NCBI GenBank assembly: GCA_016706055.1
Contig: JADJKL010000004.1
Location: 62,001 to 126,000 of the forward strand
Direction of reading: 5' to 3'
DNA from: Chitinophagaceae bacterium
GTDB taxonomy: Bacteria > Bacteroidota > Bacteroidia > Chitinophagales > Chitinophagaceae
Length of the DNA: 64,000 bases
The notes below the pieces were generated by a model that was not told the DNA's origin, did not search any database, and saw only the letters and a program-made list of their open reading frames with translations. Positions 10,845 to 19,998 of the stretch are shown in pieces (the stretch's first letter is position 1; each line of letters opens with the position of its first letter). A program made the translations under genes and the position numbers.

Positions 10845-11974
10845 ATGAAAAAGTTATTATTGATTTTACTAATTCCAGCTTTAGCCTTTACTGGAAAGCC
10901 AGAAAAAAAAGGTTCTTTAAAAGGCAAAATGAAGTTTACAGAAACCGTTAAAATGGTTTATCTCAGTTACATAAGTGGAGATAAAAGGGTAACGGATAGT
11001 GTGATTTTAAAGAAAGGAAAATTTGAGTTTCAAACCAAAGTGGCAGAACCAACACTTGCTACTTTATCCGTTCGATTTGAACCGGGAGCGACTGATGTCA
11101 AGCCTCGTACCGATAGGATGCAATTGTTTATAGAACCGGGGAAGATTAAAGTGGAAACAAGCGATTCATTAAAATTTGCAAAAGTAACAGGCTCTGCTGC
11201 ACAACAGGCATTTGAAATGTATAAAGAATTGCAGGTGCCTTATGACGAAAGGGGTAAGTTACTCAATGAGCAATATATGGTGTTTAAGAAAGACAAGGAT
11301 CAGGAAGGGATGAAAAGATAAGCGAACAATTTTCATCATTAGGTGAAGAGAAAAAAGAAAAATTGCAACTGGCTTATCTTACTGCAAATCCGGAATCTCC
11401 GATTGCCTTATATGTGTTGAATCAATATGTTGGATATGACATTAATGCAGAAAAAATAGAACCCATTTTTGAAACATTTGCGAGAGCTACCAAAAGAATC
11501 GCCATCAGGGGTTGATTTTAAAGAAAAAATAGAAGTAGCTAAAAAAACTGGTATCGGCGTTATGGCGATGGATTTTACAAAAATGATACATTGGGAAAAG
11601 CAGTGTCACTTTCTTCTTTCAGAGGGCAATACGTATTGGTTGATTTTTGGGCCAGCTGGTGTGGTCCTTGTAGAGCAGAAAACCCCAATTTGGTAAAAGC
11701 TTTTCATGCTTATAAGGATAAAGGGTTTACTGTACTGGGTGTTTCTTTAGACAGACCAGATAAAAAGCAAGCCTGGTTAGATGCTATTCATAAAGATGGT
11801 TTAACATGGACACAAGTAAGTGATTTAAAATATTGGGATAATGCTGCTGCAAAACAGTATGGCATTATGGCTATTCCGCAAAATTTTTTACTGGATCCTT
11901 CCGGAAAAATTATCGCAAAAAATATTCGTGGAGAAGAATTAAATAAAACGTTAGGCAATTTATTTACAAATTGA
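10845..11974 (+). pseudogene. DUF4369-TlpA thiol-disulfide oxidoreductase, array copy 4
   Basis: About 377 residues after repair of at least three breaks (near 11318, 11483 and 11578). ATG 10845, short signal peptide (MKKLLLILLIPALAFTG), DUF4369-like domain with 'MQLFIEPGKIKVETSDSLKFAKV' (two parts, ~95-120), then thioredoxin with WCGPC at 11657-11671, 'VLGVSLDRPDKKQAWLDAI' and 'AIPQNFLLDPSGKII'. It is the last array member; the LytTR gene starts 25 bases after its stop, so the two are probably cotranscribed. Same-family copies 2 and 3 carry WCVPC, so the array mixes two active-site types. Confidence 0.78.
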
Positions 11975-11999
11975 GATTCCTACAAGAAACTAAGTAAAC

Positions 12000-12408
12000 A
12001 TGAAAAAATATTTCTTTATACGCACCGATGGTAAATATATTAAGCTATGCTTCAGTGATATTCTGTATATCGAAGGAGCAAGAAATTATACGAAGATATT
12101 TACGGAGACCAAAAAGTACATGGTGCTGATAACAATGAAGCGGCTTGAGCAGTTTTTACCAAATAATTTATTTATCAGGATACATAAATCATTTATTGTG
12201 TCGCTGGAAAAAATTGTACAGTTTGATAAAGAAAGAGTTTGGCTTCAGCATAAAAGAACTACCTGTAGGTCAACAATACAGAAACGAACTAGAGAAGTCG
12301 GTGCTTATTGTTAATGATGCAGAGTATTGTTGCTTACCAACGAGTAGTAATAATTATATTGATCCTATTAGAATAAACGGTTATCATCAATTATTTGAAG
12401 CCGGATAA
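12000..12408 (+). CDS. Stand-alone LytTR DNA-binding protein (one slip near 12250)
   Basis: About 136 residues. 'YFFIRTDGKYIKLCFSDILYIEG' (split), 'ARNYTKIFTE', 'MKRLEQFLPNNLFIRIHKSFIVSLEKI' are the beta-strands and recognition region of a LytTR domain. After the slip in 'CATAAAAGAAC' the other frame gives 'KELPVGQQYRNELEKSV', the usual end of the fold. There is no receiver domain, so it is either a one-domain regulator or one controlled by a partner outside the window. Downstream of the thioredoxin array by 25 bases, so it may regulate this locus (inference). Confidence 0.8.
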
Positions 12409-12437
12409 AGTTTCTCATTTGCAGTTAGTTTAGTGTG

Positions 12438-12467
12438 AAAGGGGGGTGCGAAAGCACTCCTTTTTTT
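12438..12467 (+). terminator. Rho-independent terminator after the LytTR gene
   Basis: GGGGTGC / GCACTCC stem with a GAAA tetraloop, extended by A-T and G-T pairs, followed by seven Ts. It sits between the plus-strand LytTR gene and the minus-strand patatin gene, whose stop is at 12466. Confidence 0.82.
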
Positions 12468-14686
12468 AAAACGGTATTCCAATAGAAACATACGACTGGA
12501 ATTTTCTACTTTGATCTGAGTATAGCATACTTAATTCCACAGGTCCAATAGGAGATTTATAAGCAAAGGTTAATGCATACCCACTTAGAAAAGAGGTTTT
12601 AGCAGGACCATTGTTTATTGCCACAAAATCTTTTACTAAACTGGTAAAGCGGCCAACGAGGTAAAGATTGTTAATGACATTATAGCGAAGACCAGCCTGC
12701 AGCATTACTGCACTCGGGGAATTGAGTGTGGCTTCCTGAAAGCCGGCAAACTTTATCTGATTTCTGAAATTACCAGTAAGGCCACCAATTGAAAAGTTGT
12801 TTAAGACATTAGGTTTATCAGTGAAGTTAATGCCTGATTGAAATTCCGTAAACATATTGAAGTTGGAATTGATTGGAATATATGCTACTCCATCGAGATA
12901 AAAACGAGTATAGTCATCAAAACTGATTGCAGCCGGATCAGTTGGCAATCCATTATGATACAATGTAACGCTTGGCTCTTGATTGTATACACGGCCAAGC
13001 TCGGTATTTATTCTAGCCCCTCTGGTTGGGTAAAAGCCTTTGTTCAGCGTATTGTATTTAAAAAATATATAGGTTTTCATTGAAGAGAAATTGCCTCTTG
13101 CTTCATCAATAGAACTGATTGCAGGATTGAAATGAATGTTTTCAATTGAAGTGCCTGCACCAATCGCATACCTGTTGTTACTGCTGTTTTGTATGTCTAC
13201 AGCACCTTTATAAAATAGTTGCTTATAGGCACCGTCTAGTTTAAAGTTGTTTGAAGGTTTCGATATAGAGTCTTTCTAAATTAATTTTTGCTACAACTGC
13301 AAGACCTTTATTGCGACCCAAATATTGGAAATGTGAGGCATCCATTTGCATGCTTTCGCCAATAGATACAGAGATCATACTTCTTGAATTGCGTATCAGA
13401 AAATCTCTTGATGTTACATTCAGGTTTTATTAATTCCCCTGAACTTGCTGAAATAGATACCAGCTTTTAGATATGTATTTGGATTTTCTTCTGCTTCAAA
13501 TATTATTTTGACACTATCAGCCCAAGATTTTCTAATGTATACGTAATGCTGTTATAATACCTGGAGCCGTATGCTCTTCTGATTGCCTTTGATATGCTTA
13601 ATGAATTATAGTATTGTTCAGTATCAAAGTTCATCATGTGAAGGAAAAATGAACGGGTTGTTTTTTTAATCCTTTAATTTCTACATTTTTATAAAAACAG
13701 AATCGTCGGAAACAGAAGGCAGTTGCTTTAGTTGACTGTCGGGAAATAATGCTACACTGTCTGCCAGTTTTTAAATTGAGGATAATATTTTTTTTCCAAA
13801 TTCAATCCCTCTGTTAATAATTTGCTTGCTGCTTCCAAAACTTCCGGTACCATATTTTTCTACCGGCATATAGATGTATAAATTAGTTAACGGAATTTCT
13901 TCTTTAAAATCAATTGCTTCTTTAAAAAAGGCTAATTGTAAAATAACATCAACCGGATTATTGATTTTGTCTTTTGTAGAAAGGCCGCTGCTTACATTGC
14001 TGCCAATTACATAATCGCTCCCATTTCAATTACATTCTTAACCGGAAAATTTCTAACAAGACCACCATCGAGTAGCCTTTTGCCATCAATAGTAACATCT
14101 GTAAAAACTGATGGAATGGCCATGCTTGCCCTTACTGAAGAAATGATATTTCCGTTTTCCAACACAACCAACTCTCCTGTTTCCAGATCAGTTGCCATGC
14201 ACTTAAAAGGAATTTTAAATTTATTAAAATCTTTAATTTGGTAATATGGGGCAAAGAGTTCGGAAAATTTTAAATCTAATTCTTGTCCTTTAATAACACC
14301 ACTAGGAAGCCTTATTTTTTTATTAATATAGGGTAACTCAATAATAAAGCGATTGTATTCTTCCTTTTCCTCCATGGACATTACGGGAAGTGATATTTGA
14401 TTTGACAGTAATACATCCCAGTCAATTTTTCTTGCAATTTTTCAATGTCATTAGCAGAATATCCGGCGGCATATAAAGAACCAATAATAGCCCCCATACT
14501 GGTGCCGGTTATATAGTCAATCTTTAATCCAGCAGAGTCAATAGCTTTTAAAATGCCGATGTGAGCAAGTCCTTTGGCCCCGCCACCGCTTAGGGTGAGG
14601 CCGATTTTTGGTCGAACATTGGTTTCCTGCCCTGATACTGAAAGGGAAAAGAAGGTGCATAAAAAAGGAATGAGAAAATACTTCAT
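12466..14686 (-). pseudogene. Patatin-like phospholipase with C-terminal outer-membrane barrel (PlpD-like), frame broken
   Basis: About 740 residues if repaired. Signal peptide; patatin domain with oxyanion motif 'GGGAKG', nucleophile 'GTSMG' and catalytic 'DGG'; linker; then a surface-antigen/BamA-type barrel ('FFKYNTLNKGFYPTRGARI', 'SGYALTFAYKSPIGPVELSM', terminal Phe in 'GIPF'). This is the layout of NTE-family/type Vd autotransporter-like lipases: the barrel sits in the outer membrane and carries the lipase. Breaks near 14388 and several between 13080 and 14007, mostly in A/T runs. ATG 14686 gives the best signal peptide. It lies 12 bases behind the alkyltransferase-like gene. Confidence 0.82.
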
Positions 14687-14698
14687 TTCAATCATTAT

Positions 14699-15085
14699 TT
14701 AAAACCCCAGCTCATCTACCGGATTCCAGAAATGCTTTTTAAAATCAAGGATCTTGTCATCTTTTACTTTTATCCCTTCTTTCTTTAGCAGTTGTTCCAT
14801 TTTTTCAGGTGGGGAAAAGTGAAATTTACCAGTCAGCATTCCATTACGGTTGACAACCCGATGTGCAGGCACTTTCAATTTTGCATGGTGACAACCATTC
14901 ATTGCCCAACCAACCATGCGGGCAGATGATTTTGTGCCGAGACATTCTGCAATCGCGCCATAAGAAGTTACCCTTCCTTTTGGTATTTGCCTTGCTACTT
15001 CAAAACTAGCTCAAAAAATTCTCATCTCTTTTTCCAGATGGTTTTACCGATTTTATTTTTCGGTTGCTTGTTTTTTAGAAGGCAT
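14699..15085 (-). pseudogene. Alkyltransferase-like (ATL) protein, frame broken
   Basis: About 129 residues after repair. Family blocks read in order: 'FEVARQIPKGRVTSYGAIAECLG', 'SARMVGWAMNGC', 'KVPAHRVVNRNGMLTGK'. O6-alkylguanine methyltransferases have the alkyl-accepting Cys as PCHR; here it is PAHR, as in the ATL subfamily that binds alkylated guanine and hands it to nucleotide excision repair without removing the alkyl group. The start is ATG 15085. Breaks: an A-run at ~15050, an in-frame TGA at ~15027, and a T-run at ~15005. The stop is 12 bases before the patatin start, so the two may be cotranscribed. Confidence 0.7.
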
Positions 15086-15244
15086 AGGATGAAGATACTT
15101 CTCAAAATAGAACTATCAAAATATTACTGAACTTAATATCCTTCTATTTACTCATAATGAGCATTAAATTCCACGTTTGCTTGTATTGAGCAGCTAAAGC
15201 AGTTAAGGCATAAAAATTGCAGAACTCCTTTTAAATATTTATCT

Positions 15245-15409
15245 ATGAACCGCATCTATTATCTGTTGCTTTTTGTTATGATGATTTCTTTTTCAGGCTG
15301 CTCTGTAGTACAGGGTATATTTAAAGCTGGTATGTGGTGGGCCTTTATCCTCATTTTTGGCTTTGTTTTTTTGGTTGGCTGGTTGTTTCTTAAAGGAAGA
15401 AAAAAATAA
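15245..15409 (+). CDS. Small membrane lipoprotein, 54 residues
   Basis: MNRIYYLLLF... gives a signal peptide with lipobox 'SFSGC' (Cys at residue 19), a short 'SVVQGIFKAGMWW' linker, one transmembrane helix (~31-49) and a basic end 'KGRKK'. The plan (lipid anchor or second helix, 'C-x-V-V-x-G-I-F-K-A-G') is common among small Bacteroidota proteins that databases often mislabel as phosphatidate cytidylyltransferase; there is no sign of that enzyme here. Function unknown. An independent gene: no partner within an operon distance except the YdjM-type gene 40 bases downstream. Confidence 0.6.
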   Translation: MNRIYYLLLFVMMISFSGCSVVQGIFKAGMWWAFILIFGFVFLVGWLFLKGRKK

Positions 15410-15449
15410 TTAGTTAACAAGAGGCTTTCGTTACTTCGTTAAAAATTAT

Positions 15450-16461
15450 CTGGATACTCTAACTCATATAGCTCTTGGCGCCTGCATAGGAGAAGCCCTG
15501 ATTGGAAAAAAAACTTGGGAAAAAAGCCATGCTACTTGGCGTTATTGCCCACAGTCTTCCGGATATAGATTTTGTCGCTTCTTTTTGGCTTCCAACTGCT
15601 GATAGTTTACTGGCGCATAGAGGCATTTCTCATTCTATTTTATTTGTTTTGCTGGTAAGCCCAATGCTTGCCTGGATGAGTAAAAGAATATTTAAGGAGG
15701 CTCAAATTTCTTTTATTCGCTGGATCTTTTTTTATTTTGTATGTATTTCCCTGCATATTATTCTCGATGCTTTTAATAATTATGGTGTAGGCTGGTTTGA
15801 ACCTTTTACAAACCAAAGGATATCTTTTAATATTATTTATGTGCTGGATCCTTTCTTTTCCATTGCGCCGGTTATTGCTGCCATTGTGCTTCTTGTAATA
15901 AAACAGGATAGCTTCATTCGAAAATTTTGGTGGAAGACAGGCCTTATTTTCAGTTTGGTGTATCTGCTATATTGTTCCTATAATAAAATGCTTATTGATC
16001 AAAAAGTAAAAGATGCCTTAGATACAGATCAATTGGTTGCCAATAGAATTTTAACTACACCGGCGCCTTTGCAAAATTGGCTTTGGTTTGTAGCTGCAGA
16101 AGTTAAAGATGGTTATTATGCTGGTTATGTTTCTGTATTTAATAGAAAATTAAAAAAGCAGTTTACCTTTTACCCGAAGAATGACAGTTTGTTGAGTTTG
16201 TTGCCCGACATCTCCGAAGCAGAAAAACTCATAAAATTTTCGCAGGGTTATTACACTGTAGAAAAATCGGGAGATACCATATTGATCAATGATCTTCGGT
16301 TTGGACAGGTAACGGGTTGGGAAGACCCATCGCAACGATTTGCTTTTTATTATTATCTGCAGCCAGCAGTAGATAATGCTTTGGTAGTGCAGCGAGGCAG
16401 ATTTGCTAATTGGAACAGAAAAACATTCCGCTCTTTTATTCGGAGCATAAAGGAAAATTAA
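15450..16461 (+). CDS. YdjM/DUF457-type membrane protein (metal-dependent hydrolase family), slip at the N-terminus
   Basis: About 337 residues. The family N-terminus '(M)DTLTHIALGACIGEALIGKK' is read from 15450, but codon one is CTG, not ATG, and the frame slips at the A8 run near 15510 before 'LGKKAMLLGVIAHSLPDIDF'. Conserved polar motifs are visible: 'THIALGA', 'HSLPDIDF', 'HRGISHS', 'HIILDAFNNYG', 'DPFFSI'. Three to four membrane helices follow, then a soluble C-terminal domain of ~140 residues. Family members are inner-membrane proteins with His/Asp clusters suggesting metal binding; the best known, YdjM, is LexA-regulated in E. coli. The reaction is not known. Confidence 0.75.
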
Positions 16462-16462
16462 T

Positions 16463-17907
16463 TTATAAAACTGGGGAAAACAGTCGGGCAATTTTCTCCG
16501 GTAATTGAATATACCAAGGCCGGGACAACCAAGCTTTTTTATCTACCTGTTCAGCATCTTTCAGGTCTTCAAAAAAAGTTTTGCGCATTTCCTTGGCAAC
16601 TTCCTGGTCGTAAATCAATGCATTTACTTCAAAGTTGAATTCAAAACTCCGGTAATCCATATTAGCTGTTCCTATTATTGTAAGCATTGAATCGGCCACC
16701 ATTGTTTTGGCATGAACAAATCCTTTTTTATATAAATATATTTCAACGCCTGCTTCTAGTAATTTGGCATAATAAGATTTAGAAGCAGCATTTACGATTT
16801 TGAATCACTTACACCAGGAACCAGTAGTTTGACAGATAAGCCACTTAAGGCTGCAACATTTAAAGCATTTATAATGCCATCGCCAGGAATAAAATAGGGA
16901 GTGGTTATCAATATTTCCTTTTTTGCAAGATAGATGGCTTGCAGAATGGAGTATAATATGGATGGTAAAATAGAATCAGGTCCGCTTGCAGCTATTTGCA
17001 CAACACTGTCTTCATCTGCCTTTTTCGGAACTTTAAAATAAGTTTCTTTTGCTTCCAGTTCTTCATCAGAACAAAATTTCCAGTCGGAAATGAAGAGATA
17101 TTGAAGATAGTAAACTGCAGGACCATCAATCCGAAGATGGGTATCTCTCCAGAATAGTTTATTGTTATTATTGTTGATATATTTATCAGATACATTTATT
17201 CCTCCTACAAATGCTGTTTGCCCATCAATCACTACAATTTTTCTGTGATTGCGGTAATTGAAACGATTGGCGAGTAAATAAAATCTTACTTTATGGAATG
17301 GCGACACTTTAGCCCCGGCGTCTCGCATCCTTTTTTCAGTTGGCTTTTTAATAGTAGGACTTCCAAAATCATCATAGATAAGACGTACCTCAACTCCTTC
17401 TTTTGCTTTTTGAATTAATAATTCAATTATTTCGGTGCCAATATCATCATACTCGTAAATGTAGTATTCAATATGAATGTGGTGGGTGGCATTGCGGATA
17501 GCCTCTATAAGGTTGGGAAATTTTTCCTCCCCATTTTTCAACAGCGTTACTTTGTTATTTTTTGTAAGTGGGCTACCGAGATCCCGCATTAACATAGAGG
17601 CTAATTCTGAATTTTGCTGAACGGATTCATCAAGTCGGGAAATAGAGCTTTGATTATAGTGAACGATTCCATTTTTTAGATTATCCAGTATTTGACCGTC
17701 CTGGAGTGTTTTTTTATTATACTTTCTTTTCTTCCAGTAATTTATTCCAAAAGTAAGATAGAAGACTATGCCGATTACAGGAATGAATATAGCAAATAGA
17801 AGATAGGCTAATGCTTTGCCAGAATAGTTTATGGTAATTACAATTTGTACACAAACAAATACTAAAAAGATAAAATAAAATAGTGGTATTAAAACAAGTA
17901 AACTCAT
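16463..17907 (-). CDS. cls: Cardiolipin synthase, two phospholipase-D motifs (one slip near 16797)
   Basis: 481 residues. Two N-terminal membrane helices (~3-24, 30-50); first HKD site 'HRKIVVIDGQTAFVGG' with 'RDTHLRIDGPAV' behind it; second site 'HAKTMVADSMLTIIGTANMDYRSF'. The C-terminal 'LARLFSPVL'-type end is usual for ClsA. The enzyme joins two phosphatidylglycerols to form cardiolipin in the inner membrane. A single missing A in 'TCAAAATCG' splits the gene between the two HKD motifs; reading through gives 'SDSKIVNAASKSYYAKLLEAG'. Convergent with the YdjM-type gene, one base between the two stops. Confidence 0.9.
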
Positions 17908-17996
17908 TTGGAAGTAAGGAAGTATAACCCTGTCATAAAAATACTATTAATTCAACTATTAAAAATAGGTTGGTAAATGTCGAATGGATTAAGAAC

Positions 17997-18179
17997 CTAC
18001 TCTTTCTTTTCTTGTAACAAGATTGACCTTTTGGGCTCAGGAACATTCTCATATTCAAAAGGACAATGTAAACAACCATTGCCACAGCAATAGCCTTTGT
18101 CTAAATGATACTTTTGGGTAAGTACCACATAGCCATTATCATTGATATAGTAATCTATACCTTCAATCAGTTCCTTCAT
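17997..18179 (-). CDS. DUF5522 small cysteine-rich protein
   Basis: 60 residues. 'YVVLTQKYHLDKGYCCGNGCLHCPF' shows the family's four cysteines (C-C-x3-C-x2-C), a likely metal site. It overlaps the end of trmB by 17 bases, so it is translated from the same message. Widely present beside tRNA or RNA genes in Bacteroidota; molecular role unknown. Ends in a charged tail. Confidence 0.75.
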   Translation of the reverse strand: MKELIEGIDYYINDNGYVVLTQKYHLDKGYCCGNGCLHCPFEYENVPEPKRSILLQEKKE

Positions 18180-18882
18180 CCTCTTTCAATAATTGTTTTA
18201 ATTCTTCGTCTTTTTCTTTTCCAGGCAGTTGCTCTGGTAACGAAAAGCATACATAATGAATACGGTTGCTACCTGCAATATCCAACGATTCATAATGTGT
18301 CTTTATTTTCAATTCATCACTGAGTTCTTTTTGTTGATAAACATTATCTGTGTCAGCATGCATGGGGCAATCGTATAATTCAATAACCAGTTTGGTAAAT
18401 TCATATAAATCAGGGCTGTCTGTTTTTAAATGTATTAAACCACCGGGAACAAGAAATTGTTTATATAAACGTAAAAACTTTGGATGGGTCAATCTTTTTT
18501 TTGCCTTCGACTTTCTGAGTTGTGGGTCGGGGAATGTGATCCAGATTTCAGCCAATTCATTTTGATAAAAGTATTCAGCAACCTGATCAATCTTTGTTCT
18601 TAGAAAAGCTACATTACTCAAGTTGTTTTGCAAAGCCTTCTTTGCTCCAACCCAAATGCGGTTTCCTTTAAGGTCAATTCCGATAAAATTTCTTTTGGCA
18701 TGCAACTCACCCAGCCCAACAGCATATTCGCCTTTGCCACAGGCCAATTCTAAAGTGACTGGGTTTGTATTATTAAAATGAGAATGCCAGTTTCCAGCAA
18801 TATCTTTTGGATACTGTAATACATTCGGAAACGTTTCTATTTCTGCAAAGCGTACTAATTTTTTTTGGCCCATGGCGGGCAA
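18163..18882 (-). CDS. trmB: tRNA (guanosine(46)-N7)-methyltransferase
   Basis: 239 residues (236 from the second Met at 18873). SAM-binding 'LELACGKGEYAVGLG', acidic end of strand two 'FIGIDLKGNRIW', and the TrmB hallmark 'IWITFPDPQLRKSKAKKRLTHPKFL' carrying the Asp-Pro and basic residues that position tRNA. TrmB methylates N7 of G46 in the tRNA variable loop. The start codon is three bases downstream of the DUF3078 stop at 18885, so it is probably cotranscribed with that gene and the DUF5522 gene. Confidence 0.95.
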   Translation of the reverse strand: MPAMGQKKLVRFAEIETFPNVLQYPKDIAGNWHSHFNNTNPVTLELACGKGEYAVGLGELHAKRNFIGIDLKGNRIWVGAKKALQNNLSNVAFLRTKIDQVAEYFYQNELAEIWITFPDPQLRKSKAKKRLTHPKFLRLYKQFLVPGGLIHLKTDSPDLYEFTKLVIELYDCPMHADTDNVYQQKELSDELKIKTHYESLDIAGSNRIHYVCFSLPEQLPGKEKDEELKQLLKEDEGTD

Positions 18883-18884
18883 AG

Positions 18885-19829
18885 TTAAATTTTTACTTGC
18901 AGTCCTATTCCAAATACTGATTTTACTTGTAAAGCAGGAGAAGTTCCTTGCGGACCAAACAGATCAACATCATCATCATAAATCATATCGAGGTTCCAGC
19001 TAAGGGCTATTACCTTACCCAATTTTGCGGTAAGCACATTTGTCATGTATAGATCCACATTGGAAGGATTTTGCTGATAGTTGGAGAAAAGGTCTACTCT
19101 TCCACGGTAGGAAATAAACTTATTGAATGATTTATTATAACTCAATGTGGCAAATGAGCCTAACTGGTTCATACTTTTTTTCCCGGGAGTAACGCCGTAA
19201 TCTCCTCTTGCTGATAATGTGTCATCCAGTACAATTATCCAGCGGGAAGTGATGGGAGAAACGAATGCAGTGAAACCTTTAATGGGCTTGTATTCCAATC
19301 CCTGACTTATTAGTGCATAAGCAGGCGAAAGAAAATCAGAAGCAAAATTCTTTTTAAAGTTGCCCTTTGTAGTTTCTGTATAAGAATAACCTTTGATGGC
19401 TTGTGTACGGAAATTGATCAGTGAAGTAAGATTCAGTTTCGGGTTTAATGCATATCCGTATTTAGAGATTAGGTCAACACGGTCGTCATTTTTTCTGCTA
19501 CCAAGGCTGGTGGTATTGATGTACCCGAAATTAGCATTCAGCGCATTATCCCAGCTAGATTTATCTTTTTTATAAAAAGCATAAAGATTAAGTGAGGAGG
19601 AAAGGGTAAATGAAAAATCATCGCCACCAGCAGCCCAATTACTTTGACTTCCTTGTCCGGCACTAATGGAATAGATAGCTCCTGACTTCCAGTTATTAAT
19701 AGTGGTGTCTGGAATATCTTTTTTAATTGTTCTTACAGATTCGCTCTGCAACTTTCGAATACTTAAATCTTGAGAGAATGAGTGATGCGCAAAAAAAACA
19801 AATAAAAGAAATCCAGTGATTTTTTTCAT
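18885..19829 (-). CDS. DUF3078 outer-membrane-like protein, copy A
   Basis: 314 residues with signal peptide (MKKITGFLLFVFFAHHSFSQ). 'WKSGAIYSISAGQGSQSNWAAGGDDFSF', 'NTTSLGSRKNDDRVDLISKYGY', 'WNLDMIYDDDVDLFG' and alternating hydrophobic strands define DUF3078, predicted to be a small outer-membrane barrel. The C-terminus 'GIGLQVKI' resembles a barrel end. Clearly paralogous to the next gene. Function unknown. The two copies are separated by ~170 bases including a terminator, so they are separate transcripts. Confidence 0.9.
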   Translation of the reverse strand: MKKITGFLLFVFFAHHSFSQDLSIRKLQSESVRTIKKDIPDTTINNWKSGAIYSISAGQGSQSNWAAGGDDFSFTLSSSLNLYAFYKKDKSSWDNALNANFGYINTTSLGSRKNDDRVDLISKYGYALNPKLNLTSLINFRTQAIKGYSYTETTKGNFKKNFASDFLSPAYALISQGLEYKPIKGFTAFVSPITSRWIIVLDDTLSARGDYGVTPGKKSMNQLGSFATLSYNKSFNKFISYRGRVDLFSNYQQNPSNVDLYMTNVLTAKLGKVIALSWNLDMIYDDDVDLFGPQGTSPALQVKSVFGIGLQVKI

Positions 19830-19948
19830 GATAGTGGTTCAGTTTAAAAAATGAAAAATCAACAGGGGTTGGGATTAAGAAGCCGCTAAATTAACGCATC
19901 AATGCAAAAGAATGAAACAGTTTTTTATTTCAAATGATATGTTAAAAG

Positions 19949-19981
19949 AAAAGACCTTTCTCATTAGAGAAAGGCCTTTTT
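19949..19981 (-). terminator. Bidirectional hairpin after DUF3078 copy B
   Basis: Stem CCTTTCTC / GAGAAAGG with loop ATTA, extended by A-T pairs on both sides, T-runs in either direction. Lies 18 bases after the stop of the gene at 19999 (minus). Confidence 0.8.
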
Positions 19982-19998
19982 ATACAATCAAGTGTTAG

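Noticed and set aside
6894..11974. Array of ten or more small genes
   Set aside because: The fragments join into four proteins with one signal peptide, one DUF4369-like domain and one CxxC each.
15245..15409. Phosphatidate cytidylyltransferase
   Set aside because: 54 residues with no CDP-alcohol motif; the label is a known database artefact for this type of protein.
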